Positions 1 through 9,248 of a stretch of 41,998 bases of DNA are shown one piece after another. Both the position numbers and the translations under genes were made by a program. Source of the stretch: Actinomycetota bacterium (GTDB lineage Bacteria; Actinomycetota; Thermoleophilia; Gaiellales; Gaiellaceae); contig JACCXC010000116.1 of NCBI GenBank assembly GCA_013697275.1, forward strand, positions 1-41,998. The letters run 5' to 3'. The first letter of the stretch is position 1; the number at the start of each line of letters is the position of its first letter. A model generated the notes under the pieces. It saw only the letters and a program-made list of their open reading frames with translations. It was not told the origin of the DNA and did no database searches.

Positions 1-2
1 TG

Positions 3-1304
3 AACGTCCAGGAGTCGCAGACGCGCCTCTGCCCGGACGAGCTCTGCGGCGGCGCTGGGCCAGACACGAGCGAGAGGCTCTCCTCGCTCTACGCGGATGC
101 GCGGGTCGTCTACGCACACCTGGTTGCGCCGCCGGCGCTCGCCGAGGGCCTGCCCGCGATCGACGAGGCCTGGACCGGCTTCGGCGAGGAGGGCGCGGCC
201 GTCGAGAACCTGAACGTCTCGACGGAGGTTCCTGAGATCGACGTCCAGACCTTCTACCTGGGGCGGATCCGCGACTTCAATCGGTTCCTGCACTCTCTCA
301 AGGCCCCTGCCGGACGCGCGCCGACACTCAGCTTCCTCCACCTTCTGATGCCGCATGGGCCCTGGCTCTATTTTCCCGACGGCCGCGTGAGCGCGGTGGC
401 GCAGCCCAGGGCCCCCGGCCGAGATGGTGAGCGCTGGTGGGATGACGACCTTGCGGTCCAGGCGTACCAGCGGCACCTCCTTCAGCTCGGCTACACCGAC
501 CGGCTGCTCGGCCGCCTCATCGCCCGCTTGGAGCGGACAGGCCTGTACGACCGAGCGCTCCTGGTCGTCGTCTCCGACCACGGGATCGCGTTTCGTGGGG
601 ACGACGACCGCCGGCTGCCGACGGCGAAGAACCTCCAGGACCTCGCCTTCGTGCCCTTCTTCGTCAAGCTGCCGGGCAAGCAGCGGCGCCGGGTCGTCGA
701 ACGCCACGTCCGGATCGTGGACGTCCTCCCCACGATCGCCGACGCGCTCGGCGTCGAGCTGCCCTGGAAGGTGGACGGCCGCTCCGGGCTCGCCGACGAC
801 GGCCCGGGGCCGGACGAGGTCCAGGTGGGCCGGCTCACGGCGCCCTACGAGGAGCTCCTCACACGCCGGGACGAGGCCCTGCGTCGCAAGATCGCGCTCT
901 TCGGGGACCGCGACTGGGACATCTACGACCTCGAGCCGTACGGGAGCCTGCTCGGGCGCCGGGTCGCCGCGCTTGGTGCATCGCCCGGCGACGGGGAGGC
1001 CGTCGTGGACCCGACCGGAAGCCGGCTCCTTCGCTCGCTGCCGGCCGGCTCCCCGCTCGTCCCCTCGCCGCTTCTCGGGACGCTTTCAGGCGTAGAGCCC
1101 GACTCGTGGGTCGCCGTCGCGCTGAACGGCCGGATCGCGGCGGTCTGCCGGTCCTTCAGGCACGACGAGGGCCCCGTCCGCTTCGCGGCCCTGGCACCCG
1201 AATCGGCCTTCCGGCCGGGCGCGAACGACGTGACGTTCTTCCTCGTGGACGGCCCCTCATCGGCGCCGCGCCTCCGCGAGCTCGAGACCACGCTCAGCAG
1301 CTAA
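3..1304 (+). CDS. sulfatase-like hydrolase/transferase, 5'-truncated by window edge
   Basis: Frame open from base 3 (NVQESQTRLCPDELC...) into the ORF at 348; motifs FLHLLMPHGPW, VVVSDHGIAF, VDVLPTIADALG typical of the sulfatase/phosphoglycerol-transferase family. Confidence 0.8.
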   Translation, partial: NVQESQTRLCPDELCGGAGPDTSERLSSLYADARVVYAHLVAPPALAEGLPAIDEAWTGFGEEGAAVENLNVSTEVPEIDVQTFYLGRIRDFNRFLHSLKAPAGRAPTLSFLHLLMPHGPWLYFPDGRVSAVAQPRAPGRDGERWWDDDLAVQAYQRHLLQLGYTDRLLGRLIARLERTGLYDRALLVVVSDHGIAFRGDDDRRLPTAKNLQDLAFVPFFVKLPGKQRRRVVERHVRIVDVLPTIADALGVELPWKVDGRSGLADDGPGPDEVQVGRLTAPYEELLTRRDEALRRKIALFGDRDWDIYDLEPYGSLLGRRVAALGASPGDGEAVVDPTGSRLLRSLPAGSPLVPSPLLGTLSGVEPDSWVAVALNGRIAAVCRSFRHDEGPVRFAALAPESAFRPGANDVTFFLVDGPSSAPRLRELETTLSS

Positions 1305-1344
1305 CCGGCAGCGCCAGCGCACAAGGCTCCCCAGGCCGGGCGGA

Positions 1345-1878
1345 TCAGCGGCGCGCGAGGAGCTCGTGCCGCAGGCCCTCGAGGCGCCCGCGAACGCTGC
1401 CGTCGACTCTCATCGAGCCGGCCTGGAGGACGAGGCCGCCGATCAGATCCGGGTCGACCTCGCGCGTCGCCTCGACGCGCCGGCCGGCGGCCTTCTCGAT
1501 CTTGCCGACGATCTCCGCGGCCTCGCCGTCGGAGAGCTCGACGGCAGTGGTCAGCTCGACCCTTAGAACCTGCGCCTCCGCAGCCAGCAGACGCTCCCAC
1601 TCGGCGTGGATCTCGGCCAACTCACCGGCCCGGTTCTTCTCGGCAACGAGGCTGACGAAATGGCGGAAGCTCTCGTCCGCATCGCCGAGGACGGACTCCA
1701 GGACGTCGCCCTTCGCCCCCGGCTCGATCTGGGGGTTTCTGAGCAGCTCGGCGAGCTCCGGCGAGCTCTCGAGCGCCTGGGCGAACGCCGCGAACTGCTC
1801 GCGCACGGCCTCGAGGCTCCCCTTCTCCTTTGCGGCCTGGAGGAGGGCCTCCGCATAGATCCGGTGCGCGACGGCCAT
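1345..1878 (-). CDS. atpH: F0F1 ATP synthase subunit delta
   Basis: MAVAHRIYAEALLQAAKE... delta/OSCP-like sequence; immediately downstream of atpF. Confidence 0.9.
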   Translation of the reverse strand: MAVAHRIYAEALLQAAKEKGSLEAVREQFAAFAQALESSPELAELLRNPQIEPGAKGDVLESVLGDADESFRHFVSLVAEKNRAGELAEIHAEWERLLAAEAQVLRVELTTAVELSDGEAAEIVGKIEKAAGRRVEATREVDPDLIGGLVLQAGSMRVDGSVRGRLEGLRHELLARR

Positions 1879-1882
1879 GGCG

Positions 1883-2434
1883 CTAGTTGTCGCTCGCGAT
1901 CCGCTTGACGTCCATTTCCTCGATCGTCTCGTCGATCAGGCGCTTCTGATCCTCGGCGTCCAGAGACTTGCGCGTCACCTTCTCGGAGGCCAGGAGCGTC
2001 AGCTCGACGACGTCGCGGCGGATGTCCTCACGCAGGCGCCGGTTCTCGGCCTCGATGGCGCGCTGGTTCTCCTCGAGACGGCGCTCGAGGTCGGAGTCCG
2101 CCTGCTCACGCGAACGGCGGAGCTGCTCCTGCCCCTGCCGGCGCGCCTCCTCGAGCGCACGATCGCGATCGGCGATCGCTTCGTCTCGCTCCTGCTTCGT
2201 GAGTTCCCGCAGCTGGCGGGCTTCCGCGCGGGCCTTGTCCGCTTCGTCGAGGGCCTCCCGGATCCGGTCACGCCGCTCGTCGATGAGCCCCTGGATCCGC
2301 CCGAAGGCGAGCTTGCGCAGGATGAAGAAGACGATCGCGAACGTGACGATCGTCCAGATCATCAGGCCCGGGACGACGTCGATGAGAGCGCTGCCGCCGC
2401 TGCTCTCTTCCTGCGCGAGGATGATTGCGAGCAT
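1883..2434 (-). CDS. atpF: F0F1 ATP synthase subunit b
   Basis: N-terminal TM helix followed by a long charged coiled coil; operon position. Confidence 0.92.
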   Translation of the reverse strand: MLAIILAQEESSGGSALIDVVPGLMIWTIVTFAIVFFILRKLAFGRIQGLIDERRDRIREALDEADKARAEARQLRELTKQERDEAIADRDRALEEARRQGQEQLRRSREQADSDLERRLEENQRAIEAENRRLREDIRRDVVELTLLASEKVTRKSLDAEDQKRLIDETIEEMDVKRIASDN

Positions 2435-2437
2435 CGA

Positions 2438-2707
2438 CTAGACCAGCACGTAGGCCAGGAGGCCGCCGAGGAGCGCATAGAAGACGACCGCCTCGGTGAG
2501 CGCGAAGCCGAGCCACTGGATCCCCGTCAGCTCGCCGCGGAGCTCGGGCTGGCGGGCGACCGCCTGGATCATCGAGCCGAAGATGGTGCCGATGCCGATG
2601 CCGGCGCCTACGGCGCCCAGACCGACGCCCACGCCGAACGCGATCGCCTTGCCGAGGTTCGCGAGCCCCTCGTCGGTGGTTTGTGCGAGCACAAAGAAGA
2701 AATCCAA
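2438..2707 (-). CDS. atpE: F0F1 ATP synthase subunit c
   Basis: 89 aa hairpin with GAVGAGIGIG helix 1, RQPE loop and FALTEAVVFYALL ion-binding Glu. Confidence 0.95.
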   Translation of the reverse strand: MDFFFVLAQTTDEGLANLGKAIAFGVGVGLGAVGAGIGIGTIFGSMIQAVARQPELRGELTGIQWLGFALTEAVVFYALLGGLLAYVLV

Positions 2708-2722
2708 CTCAGCCTCCCTGGG

Positions 2723-3553
2723 TCAATGTTCCGGTTCGATGGCGCCGCCGATGTAGATGGCGGAAAGAAGCGCGAAGACGAAGGCCTGAATCGAGACAAC
2801 GATCCCGACCTCGAAGATGTAGACGGCCGTTGCAACGGGAACGGAGACGATCGCAAGGAAGACGTTCCCGAAGATGAAGATCAGGCCGATCATGACGAGG
2901 AAGAGCATGTGGCCCGCGAGCATGTTCGCGTAGAGACGGACGGAGAGCGAGATGAGCCGCATGAACTGGGAGATGACCTCGAGCGGCACGATCAGCGCGA
3001 GAAGCGCTTTGGGCGCACCCGCCGGGATCCAGCTCTTCAGGTACCCGACGAGACCGTTGAAGCGCACTCCCTCGACATGCGTGGCCACGAAAGTGATGAG
3101 GGCTAGCGCGAGGGTGACACTCAGGTTCGCGGTCGCGGCGTAGACGCCCCACGTCGGCAGATCCAAGCCGAAGAGGTTGAATGTCTCGTCCGAGAGCGGG
3201 AGCGGGATGAACCCGACCATGTTCATCACCCAGATGAAGAGGAAGAGTGACGCGACGTAGGGGAACCAGCGACCGACGGACTTCTTGGGCAGGTTCCCCT
3301 CGGCGATCTGCGCCTGGAGGGCCTCGTAGATGCTCTCCCCGGTCGTCTGACGGCGGCTCGGGCGGAGCGCCAGCCCGAAGCGCATGAGCCAGATCCCGAG
3401 CAGGATCGTGATCAGGCCGCTCAGCCAGACATAGGCCACCGCCTTGTTGACCGAGAGGTCGATGGGGCCGAGCTCGAGCGGGATCCAGGCGGGAAGCTCG
3501 AACTCGTGCTCGGGGCTGAAGTCCTCCGTGGCGGCGAGGACGAGAGGGCTCAT
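2723..3553 (-). CDS. atpB: F0F1 ATP synthase subunit a
   Basis: MSPLVLAATEDFSPEHEF...; conserved SLSVRLYANMLAGH; ATG at 3553 rather than the longer frame to 4009. Confidence 0.93.
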   Translation of the reverse strand: MSPLVLAATEDFSPEHEFELPAWIPLELGPIDLSVNKAVAYVWLSGLITILLGIWLMRFGLALRPSRRQTTGESIYEALQAQIAEGNLPKKSVGRWFPYVASLFLFIWVMNMVGFIPLPLSDETFNLFGLDLPTWGVYAATANLSVTLALALITFVATHVEGVRFNGLVGYLKSWIPAGAPKALLALIVPLEVISQFMRLISLSVRLYANMLAGHMLFLVMIGLIFIFGNVFLAIVSVPVATAVYIFEVGIVVSIQAFVFALLSAIYIGGAIEPEH

Positions 3554-3942
3554 CCGCGCGGCTCCCCGCCGAAGTAGAGAGTCAGGCCGAGCCCGAGTTC
3601 CACGCTGTACGCGACGGCATAGACGAGCGCACCCGCGAGGGCGAGCTCGGGATCGCTCACGGCCACGGCGAGCGCGACGACCATGAGGAGGATCCCGCGC
3701 GCCATCATTCCGAAGGCGACGACGCCCGAGCCGCGCAGGTTCGGCTCGCCGATCCCGATGCGGGCGAAGACGAGGCCGAGAAGCTGGCTCGCCGCCCAGA
3801 GGACGGCGCCGAGCGCCCAGCCCTGCAGGCGCCAGCCGGAGACGAGGAAGATCGGGAGTGCGAGCGCGACGACTGCGCCGCCCGCGACCACGGGCAAACG
3901 CCGGTCGGGAAGCGGCCGAGGCGTGAGGAGCGGGGCCGCCAC
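3550..3942 (-). CDS. atpI: AtpI-like ATP synthase assembly protein
   Basis: Four hydrophobic segments; GTG at 3942 directly after the atpZ stop; overlaps the atpB start by 4 nt. Confidence 0.7.
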   Translation of the reverse strand: MAAPLLTPRPLPDRRLPVVAGGAVVALALPIFLVSGWRLQGWALGAVLWAASQLLGLVFARIGIGEPNLRGSGVVAFGMMARGILLMVVALAVAVSDPELALAGALVYAVAYSVELGLGLTLYFGGEPRG

Positions 3943-3944
3943 GC

Positions 3945-4187
3945 TCAGAACGCCTCGCGGTAGGCCCGGTAGACGGCGAAGATCGAGGCGGGGATCCCGA
4001 TGACCGCACCGATCGCGATTCCGATTCCCACAGAGCCCGCCGCCCAGCCCACGAGCGCGCCTATGCCCACGCACGCGACGAGCGCGCCGAGGAGCATTCC
4101 GCCGGCGCTCAGAGGGTCAAGGGTGGGGCGCTCTGCGATCGCGGTCGGCATCATCACAGGTCGGGGCGAGCCTATCAGCGGAGCCAT
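3945..4187 (-). CDS. AtpZ/AtpQ-like small two-TM protein (start may be an internal ATG near MMPTAIAE)
   Basis: GGMLLGALVACVGIGALVGWAAG...IGIPASIFAVYRAYREAF; first gene of the atp cluster. Confidence 0.65.
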   Translation of the reverse strand: MAPLIGSPRPVMMPTAIAERPTLDPLSAGGMLLGALVACVGIGALVGWAAGSVGIGIAIGAVIGIPASIFAVYRAYREAF

Positions 4188-4388
4188 ACTTCGTGACAGC
4201 GAGAAATCGCTTGGATGCGCGCGAAACGGACGCTTCCAGGACTACTTTGTGCGTCGCTTCACCCGCGTCTGACTGCGGGTCCCGACCCGCCCCCTGCTCG
4301 GGTTCAGCCTATCGCCGGAGACCGCGCAGGTGGCGCGCGAGGCGTCACGGAGCTGCATCGGCTTCGCGCCGGAACACGGGCGCACGCC

Positions 4389-4394
4389 TACGAT
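4389..4394 (+). promoter_or_regulatory. putative -10 box TACGAT, 6 nt before GTG start (leaderless candidate)
   Basis: TACGAT-cgggcg-GTG. Confidence 0.45.
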
Positions 4395-4400
4395 CGGGCG

Positions 4401-5414
4401 GTGCGCGTCTGGATCGACCTCACGAACACCGCCCACGTGCTCGTGCTGCGCCCGCTCATCGACCTCCTCGAGGCGGACGGGCACGACGTGGAGCTCACGG
4501 CGCGCCCGCTCTCCCATACGGTCGAGCTACTGGACGACTGGGGCCATCGATACACCCTCATCGGCCGCCACGGCGGCTCCGGACGGCTCCGGAAGGCGAG
4601 CGCCGCAGCATCTCGCGTCCCCCAGCTCCTCGCCTTTGCCCGCGGCCGCCGCTTCGACGCGGCGCTCGCGCACGGGTCGACCGACCTCCCGCCCGCGTGT
4701 CGGATACTCCGGATCCCGAGCACGACGATGTTCGACTACGAGTGGGCAGCACTGCAGCATCACGCAAACTGCCGTCTCGCGAACCGCGTCCTCGTGCCGG
4801 ATGCGATCCCCGCCGAGCGCCTCGCGCGCTTCGGGGCCCGGCCTCCCAAGCTCGTTCGCTACCCCGGCCTGAAAGAGGAGTACTACCTCGCGGATTTCGA
4901 GCCCGATCCCGGGGTGCCCGAAGCGCTCGGGCTCAGGCACGACGCGCCGCTCGCTCTCATAAGGACGGCGCCCTCGTACGCGCTCTACCTCGGCGGCGCC
5001 GAAAGCGCGCTCCTCCCGCAGGTCCTCGCCCAGCTTGCCGAGGGAGGAGCCGAAACCGTCGTCCTCGCACGAACGGACGAGCAGCGCTCCGCGGTTCGGG
5101 CGCTCGGCGTCCCGCGAGTCGTCGTCCCAGACCGAGCTGTCGACGGGCGGAGCCTGGTCGCGCTCGCAGACCTGCTCGTCTCGGCCGGCGGGACGATGAA
5201 CCGCGAGGCGGCGGTCCTCGGGACGCCCGTCTGGTCAATCTTCGAGGGCCGGCTGGGCGCGGTCGACGAGCAGCTCGCACGCGAGGGCCGCTTGCGCTTC
5301 CTGCACGACCCGGCCGAGCTGAGCGTCGTCCGGAAGCCCGAGGGAGCATGGCGCGGGCGCGTGCGACGCGACCCGCGTCAGCTCCTGCGCCTCGCGCTCC
5401 CCTGGATCCGCTAG
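4401..5414 (+). CDS. DUF354-family GT-B-like protein (UDP-GlcNAc 2-epimerase/glycosyltransferase-like fold)
   Basis: VRVWIDLTNTAHVLVLRPLIDLLEADGHDVELTARPLSHTVELL...; SAGGTMNREAAVLGTPVWSIFEG. Confidence 0.75.
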   Translation: MRVWIDLTNTAHVLVLRPLIDLLEADGHDVELTARPLSHTVELLDDWGHRYTLIGRHGGSGRLRKASAAASRVPQLLAFARGRRFDAALAHGSTDLPPACRILRIPSTTMFDYEWAALQHHANCRLANRVLVPDAIPAERLARFGARPPKLVRYPGLKEEYYLADFEPDPGVPEALGLRHDAPLALIRTAPSYALYLGGAESALLPQVLAQLAEGGAETVVLARTDEQRSAVRALGVPRVVVPDRAVDGRSLVALADLLVSAGGTMNREAAVLGTPVWSIFEGRLGAVDEQLAREGRLRFLHDPAELSVVRKPEGAWRGRVRRDPRQLLRLALPWIR

Positions 5415-5821
5415 CCGGTCGCGGGCCGGACGACGACCGAGGGTGCCGAGCGCTCCGCCGGTCCGTGGAAGACCGCCTCGACGTTGTTCCGGTCCGGATC
5501 GAGCGCGTATGCCGCGTAGTACTCGGGGTGGTAATCCCGTTCGCCCGGTGAGCCGTTGTCATCCCCGCCGGCTGCGAGGGCCGCCTCGTGGAATCGCTGC
5601 ACCGTTTCCCGGTCGGGCGCCTGGAAGGCGAGGTGGAGGCCGGCGGTAGGCGCGACGCCCGTGGATACGAAGAGCTCGTCGGCGGCGAAGAAATGTTCGG
5701 TCTCGAGCGTCAGCTCTCGCCCGACGGCTCCGAGCACCTGCCGGTAGAAACGCTTCGACGCCTCGAGATCGGCCACGCGCAGGTGCACGTGGTCGATCAG
5801 CCGGCCCTGGTGGAACTCCAT
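5411..5821 (-). CDS. VOC-family (glyoxalase/bleomycin-resistance-like) protein
   Basis: LIDHVHLRVADLEASKRFYRQVLGAVG...; ALDPDRNNVEAVFHGP. Confidence 0.85.
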   Translation of the reverse strand: MEFHQGRLIDHVHLRVADLEASKRFYRQVLGAVGRELTLETEHFFAADELFVSTGVAPTAGLHLAFQAPDRETVQRFHEAALAAGGDDNGSPGERDYHPEYYAAYALDPDRNNVEAVFHGPAERSAPSVVVRPATG

Positions 5822-7002
5822 CAGCGCGGCCCGGCGCTGAGCACCCGCTCGACCGCCTCCTCGCGCTCCGCCTCTCGCGTCGCCCAGCGACCGAATCCGA
5901 GCACCCGGAGATGGCGCGCCTTCAGGATCTCGAGCGAGTAGACCATCCAGACCGAGGCTGCGAGCACGACGAGTCCGACGGCCCCGATGATCAGCGAGTT
6001 CTCGAGGTTCCATTCGCCCCTCGGGCGCGGCGGCACGAAGCGCACGAGGATCGCCCAGGCCGCGAGAAGCGCCGCCCAAAGGTGCAGGTAGGCAGCCGTC
6101 CGGCGCTGCGAGAAGCCGATGCGCAGGAACCGGTGGTAGAAGTGATTCTGGTCTGCCCCCCAGGGCGGCCGCCGGTACTTGAGGCGCTTCAGGACGACGA
6201 AGGACGTGTCGAGGATCGGCACGGCCACGACGAGGAGCGGCGCGACGAGCGCCATCGAAGCCGCCGTCTTCAGAACGCCCTGGACGGCCACGCACGCGAG
6301 CAGGAACCCGAGGGCGAGTGCACCGGAGTCGCCCATGATGATGCGGGCCGGGTGGTAGTTGTGGCGCAGGAACGCGAGCGTCGCCCCGCACGTGATCGCC
6401 GCCAGCGCCGCGGCGTCGACGCGGCCGAACGATGCGGCGAGGACGGCGAACGAGAAGGCCGCGATCGAGACGATTCCCGCCGCGAGCGCGTCCATCCCGT
6501 CGATCAGGTTCACCAGGTTCGCGAGGAACGCGATCCAGAAGATCGTCAGGGGATCGGCGAAGGGGCCGAAGTCGAGGTTGCCGACGAGCGGGATCGAGAC
6601 CCCGTCGAACGTCACGTCGAAGCCGAGTACCGGGATGAGCGCGATCGCCGTGACCCCGAGGAGCTTCGTGCTCGGCGTCAGGCGGCGCACGTCGTCGACG
6701 AGGCCGAGCAGGGCTACGAGCCCGGTGCCGACCAGGATCCCGAGGTAGGGCCCGTCCGGGCGCATGAAGACAGCGGCCGGGACGAGGATCCCGATCACGA
6801 TCGCCACTCCACCGATCCGCGGGAGCGGGCGACTGTGGACGCGCGGGCGGTCGGTGTGCGAAGGATCGTCGACTGCGCCGATCCGCGGCGCGAGCCAGGC
6901 AGTCAGTGGGGCGAGCGCGAGGACGATCCCCACGGCCGCCAGGAACCCCCAGACGACAGCCCCCTCGCCCACCAAAGTGTCGAGGGAATCGACAAAGGAC
7001 AC
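5821..7002 (-). CDS. wecA: undecaprenyl-phosphate HexNAc-1-phosphate transferase (MraY/WecA family)
   Basis: DDxxxxxP region GLVDDVRRLTPSTKLLG, NLIDGMDALAAG, MGDSGALALGFLLA, HFYHRF; GTG start 7002. Confidence 0.88.
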   Translation of the reverse strand: MSFVDSLDTLVGEGAVVWGFLAAVGIVLALAPLTAWLAPRIGAVDDPSHTDRPRVHSRPLPRIGGVAIVIGILVPAAVFMRPDGPYLGILVGTGLVALLGLVDDVRRLTPSTKLLGVTAIALIPVLGFDVTFDGVSIPLVGNLDFGPFADPLTIFWIAFLANLVNLIDGMDALAAGIVSIAAFSFAVLAASFGRVDAAALAAITCGATLAFLRHNYHPARIIMGDSGALALGFLLACVAVQGVLKTAASMALVAPLLVVAVPILDTSFVVLKRLKYRRPPWGADQNHFYHRFLRIGFSQRRTAAYLHLWAALLAAWAILVRFVPPRPRGEWNLENSLIIGAVGLVVLAASVWMVYSLEILKARHLRVLGFGRWATREAEREEAVERVLSAGPR

Positions 7003-7009
7003 CCGGCCG

Positions 7010-7015
7010 ATTATC
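7010..7015 (-). promoter_or_regulatory. putative -10 box GATAAT, 7 nt before wecA GTG
   Basis: GATAAT-cggccgg-GTG on the minus strand. Confidence 0.45.
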
Positions 7016-7071
7016 GCACAGGGGCTGGGTGTCTCCCCGCTTGCCCCGTGGTCCGGCCGACCGCGGGGCGC

Positions 7072-7077
7072 TACCAT
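7072..7077 (+). promoter_or_regulatory. putative -10 box TACCAT, 8 nt before ATG
   Basis: TACCAT-cgaacgcc-ATG. Confidence 0.35.
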
Positions 7078-7085
7078 CGAACGCC

Positions 7086-8393
7086 ATGACCGAGGTCCTG
7101 GCTGCAACACAGGCGTTCGACGAGCGGATCCGCACGCGTACGGCCCGGGTGGGGATCGTCGGCCTGGGCTACGCGGGCCTGCCGCTCGCCATGGCCTTCG
7201 CCGAAGCGGGCTTCGACGTGACGGGAATCGATCTGAACGCGGAACGCGTCAGGGCGGTCACCGAGCGTCGTCCCTACCTCGTGGACGTCCCCGCCGAGCG
7301 CTACGAGGTGCTCGACGGCGAGCTTCGCGCCACGGCGGAGTACGCGGCCGTCGCCGACCTCGACGCGCTGACGATCTGTGTGCCGACACCGCTCTCGAAG
7401 ACGCGAACGCCCGACATCTCCTACGTGGTCTCAGCGGCAGAGTCCGTCGCGGCGAACCTACGCCCCGGTCAGCTCATCGTCCTCCAGTCGACCACCTACC
7501 CGGGCACAACGGCGGAGATCGTCCTCCCCATTCTCGAGCGAACCGGCGGCACGGCCGGCGAGGACTTCTTCGTCGGGTACGCTCCCGAGCGCGTCGACCC
7601 GGGGAACAAGCGCTTCACGATCAGGACGACGCCGAAGCTCGTCGCGGGCGTGACGGACGAGTGCCGCCGGCGCACGGAGCTCCTCTACCGCCAGATCGTC
7701 GACGAGGTCGTGCCAGTCTCGAGCCCGATCGTCGCCGAGACGGCGAAGCTTCACGAGAACACGTTTCGCGCGGTCAACATCGCGCTCGCGAACGAGCTCG
7801 CGCTCATGTGCGACAAGCTCGGAATCTCGGCCTGGGAGGTGATCGAGGCGGCCGCGACGAAGCCGTTCGCCTTCCTGCCGCACTATCCGGGCCCTGGGCT
7901 CGGCGGCGACTGCATCCCGGTCGTCCCGCAGTTCCTCGCCGCGCGCGTGCGCGAGTACGGGTACTCGCCGCAGCTGATCGACGCGGCGCACGAGATCAAC
8001 ACCCGAATGCCCTCCTACGTCGTCCAGAAGGTCACGGACGCGCTGAACGAGGGTGCGCTCCCGGTCAAGGGCTCCCGCCTCCTTCTCCTGGGGATGGCCT
8101 ACAAGGCCGACGTTCACGACATCCGCGAGTCGCCCAGCCTCGAGGTCATGCGCCTCCTGCTCGCGCGCGGCGCTGACGTCCGCTACTGCGATCCCTGGGT
8201 GCCTGAGCTCGAGCTCGACGGAGCCCTGCACAGAAGCGTCGCCTGGACGCGGGACGAGGTGGCCGGGGCCGACTGCGTCGTCGTCCTGACGCAGCACCGT
8301 GAGTTCCTCGACGAGCCACTCTGGGACGCGGCGCGCTGCACCGTCGACGCGCGGAACGTCGTCCCGGCCGGCCCGAACGTCCACCGCATCTAG
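7086..8393 (+). CDS. nucleotide-sugar dehydrogenase (UDP-HexNAc 6-dehydrogenase, WecC/WbpA-like)
   Basis: VGIVGLGYAGLPLAMAFAEAGFDVTGID; QSTTYPGTT; AKLHENTFRAVNIALANEL; GPGLGGDCIPVVPQF. Confidence 0.88.
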   Translation: MTEVLAATQAFDERIRTRTARVGIVGLGYAGLPLAMAFAEAGFDVTGIDLNAERVRAVTERRPYLVDVPAERYEVLDGELRATAEYAAVADLDALTICVPTPLSKTRTPDISYVVSAAESVAANLRPGQLIVLQSTTYPGTTAEIVLPILERTGGTAGEDFFVGYAPERVDPGNKRFTIRTTPKLVAGVTDECRRRTELLYRQIVDEVVPVSSPIVAETAKLHENTFRAVNIALANELALMCDKLGISAWEVIEAAATKPFAFLPHYPGPGLGGDCIPVVPQFLAARVREYGYSPQLIDAAHEINTRMPSYVVQKVTDALNEGALPVKGSRLLLLGMAYKADVHDIRESPSLEVMRLLLARGADVRYCDPWVPELELDGALHRSVAWTRDEVAGADCVVVLTQHREFLDEPLWDAARCTVDARNVVPAGPNVHRI

Positions 8394-8396
8394 GCC

Positions 8397-9248
8397 ATGC
8401 TTCTAGTCCTTGGCGCGGGCTACGTCGGCGCCGCGCTCGCTGACCGAGCCCTGGCCGCCGGCGAGGAGGTCGTGCTGGCGGACAACTGGTACGCAACGGA
8501 GCGCGGTCAGGTCGCGCCCCTCGAGGAGCGTGGCGCGCGTGTCGAGACGGCCGACATCCGGTCGAGGGGGGACATCGAGGGGCTCCTCGCCCTCGATCCC
8601 GCCCGCGTCTACCTGCTCGCGGCGCAGGCGAGCCGCCCGCTTGCGGAGAGCGACCCCGATTACACCGAAGAGACGAACGTGACGGGCATCCGGCTCGTTG
8701 CGGAGGCAATCGGCGCGAGGGGCGGGCCGGCCGTCGTCTTCGGGAGCTCCCTCCACGTGTACGGGACCGGTCTGGAGGGCGAGGTCGACGCGACGCAGCC
8801 CTACGGTGAGCAGCGGGATCTGGCGCATCTCTCGAAGATCTACGGCGAGCTCGTGCTGGCGATGCACGCGCGCCGCGCCGGCGCAGACCTCGCCATCCTG
8901 CGCCTGGGCATCCTGTACGGACCGAGCCCGGTCGAGCACGACCGCCCCGAGTCGCAGACGGTCGTCGATAAGTTTCGCCTCCTGGCCGCGCGCGGGGAGC
9001 CACTACCGGTGGATGACGGCGGTCGAGCCGCGCTCGGGGTCGCGCACGTCGACGACGTCGCGCGAATCCTGCTCGAGGCGCCGCACCAGCCTGGGGTCAG
9101 CGCGGCGAACGTGGCTGCGGAGACCCTTACGGTGGCCGACATCGCCGCGCTCGCCGAGGGCCGCGAGTGCGCGGGCAACGCTCCCCTGGCATTCGCGACC
9201 CCATTTGGCTACGGGCAGCGCGTGGCCGACTACCTGCGCCGCTCGTGA
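8397..9248 (+). CDS. NAD-dependent epimerase/dehydratase-like SDR lacking a canonical YxxxK Tyr
   Basis: LVLGAGYVGAALADRAL Rossmann motif; LSKIYGE; extended-SDR layout. Confidence 0.75.
   Translation: MLLVLGAGYVGAALADRALAAGEEVVLADNWYATERGQVAPLEERGARVETADIRSRGDIEGLLALDPARVYLLAAQASRPLAESDPDYTEETNVTGIRLVAEAIGARGGPAVVFGSSLHVYGTGLEGEVDATQPYGEQRDLAHLSKIYGELVLAMHARRAGADLAILRLGILYGPSPVEHDRPESQTVVDKFRLLAARGEPLPVDDGGRAALGVAHVDDVARILLEAPHQPGVSAANVAAETLTVADIAALAEGRECAGNAPLAFATPFGYGQRVADYLRRS

Noticed and set aside
2438-2707. Possible Na+-coupled c-ring
   Set aside because: The ion site reads FALTEAVVFY (Ala after Glu) and helix 1 lacks the Gln typical of Na+ c-subunits, so a proton-type ring is more likely.
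1877-3106. 409-aa plus-strand ORF over atpF/atpE/atpB
   Set aside because: Antisense to three well-supported ATP synthase subunits; charged low-complexity product.
5411-7135. 574-aa minus-strand frame as a fusion of upstream sequence with the VOC protein
   Set aside because: The upstream part is an alternate frame of wecA; the VOC protein has its own ATG at 5821 with a TGATG junction to wecA, so this is neither a fusion nor a frameshift.
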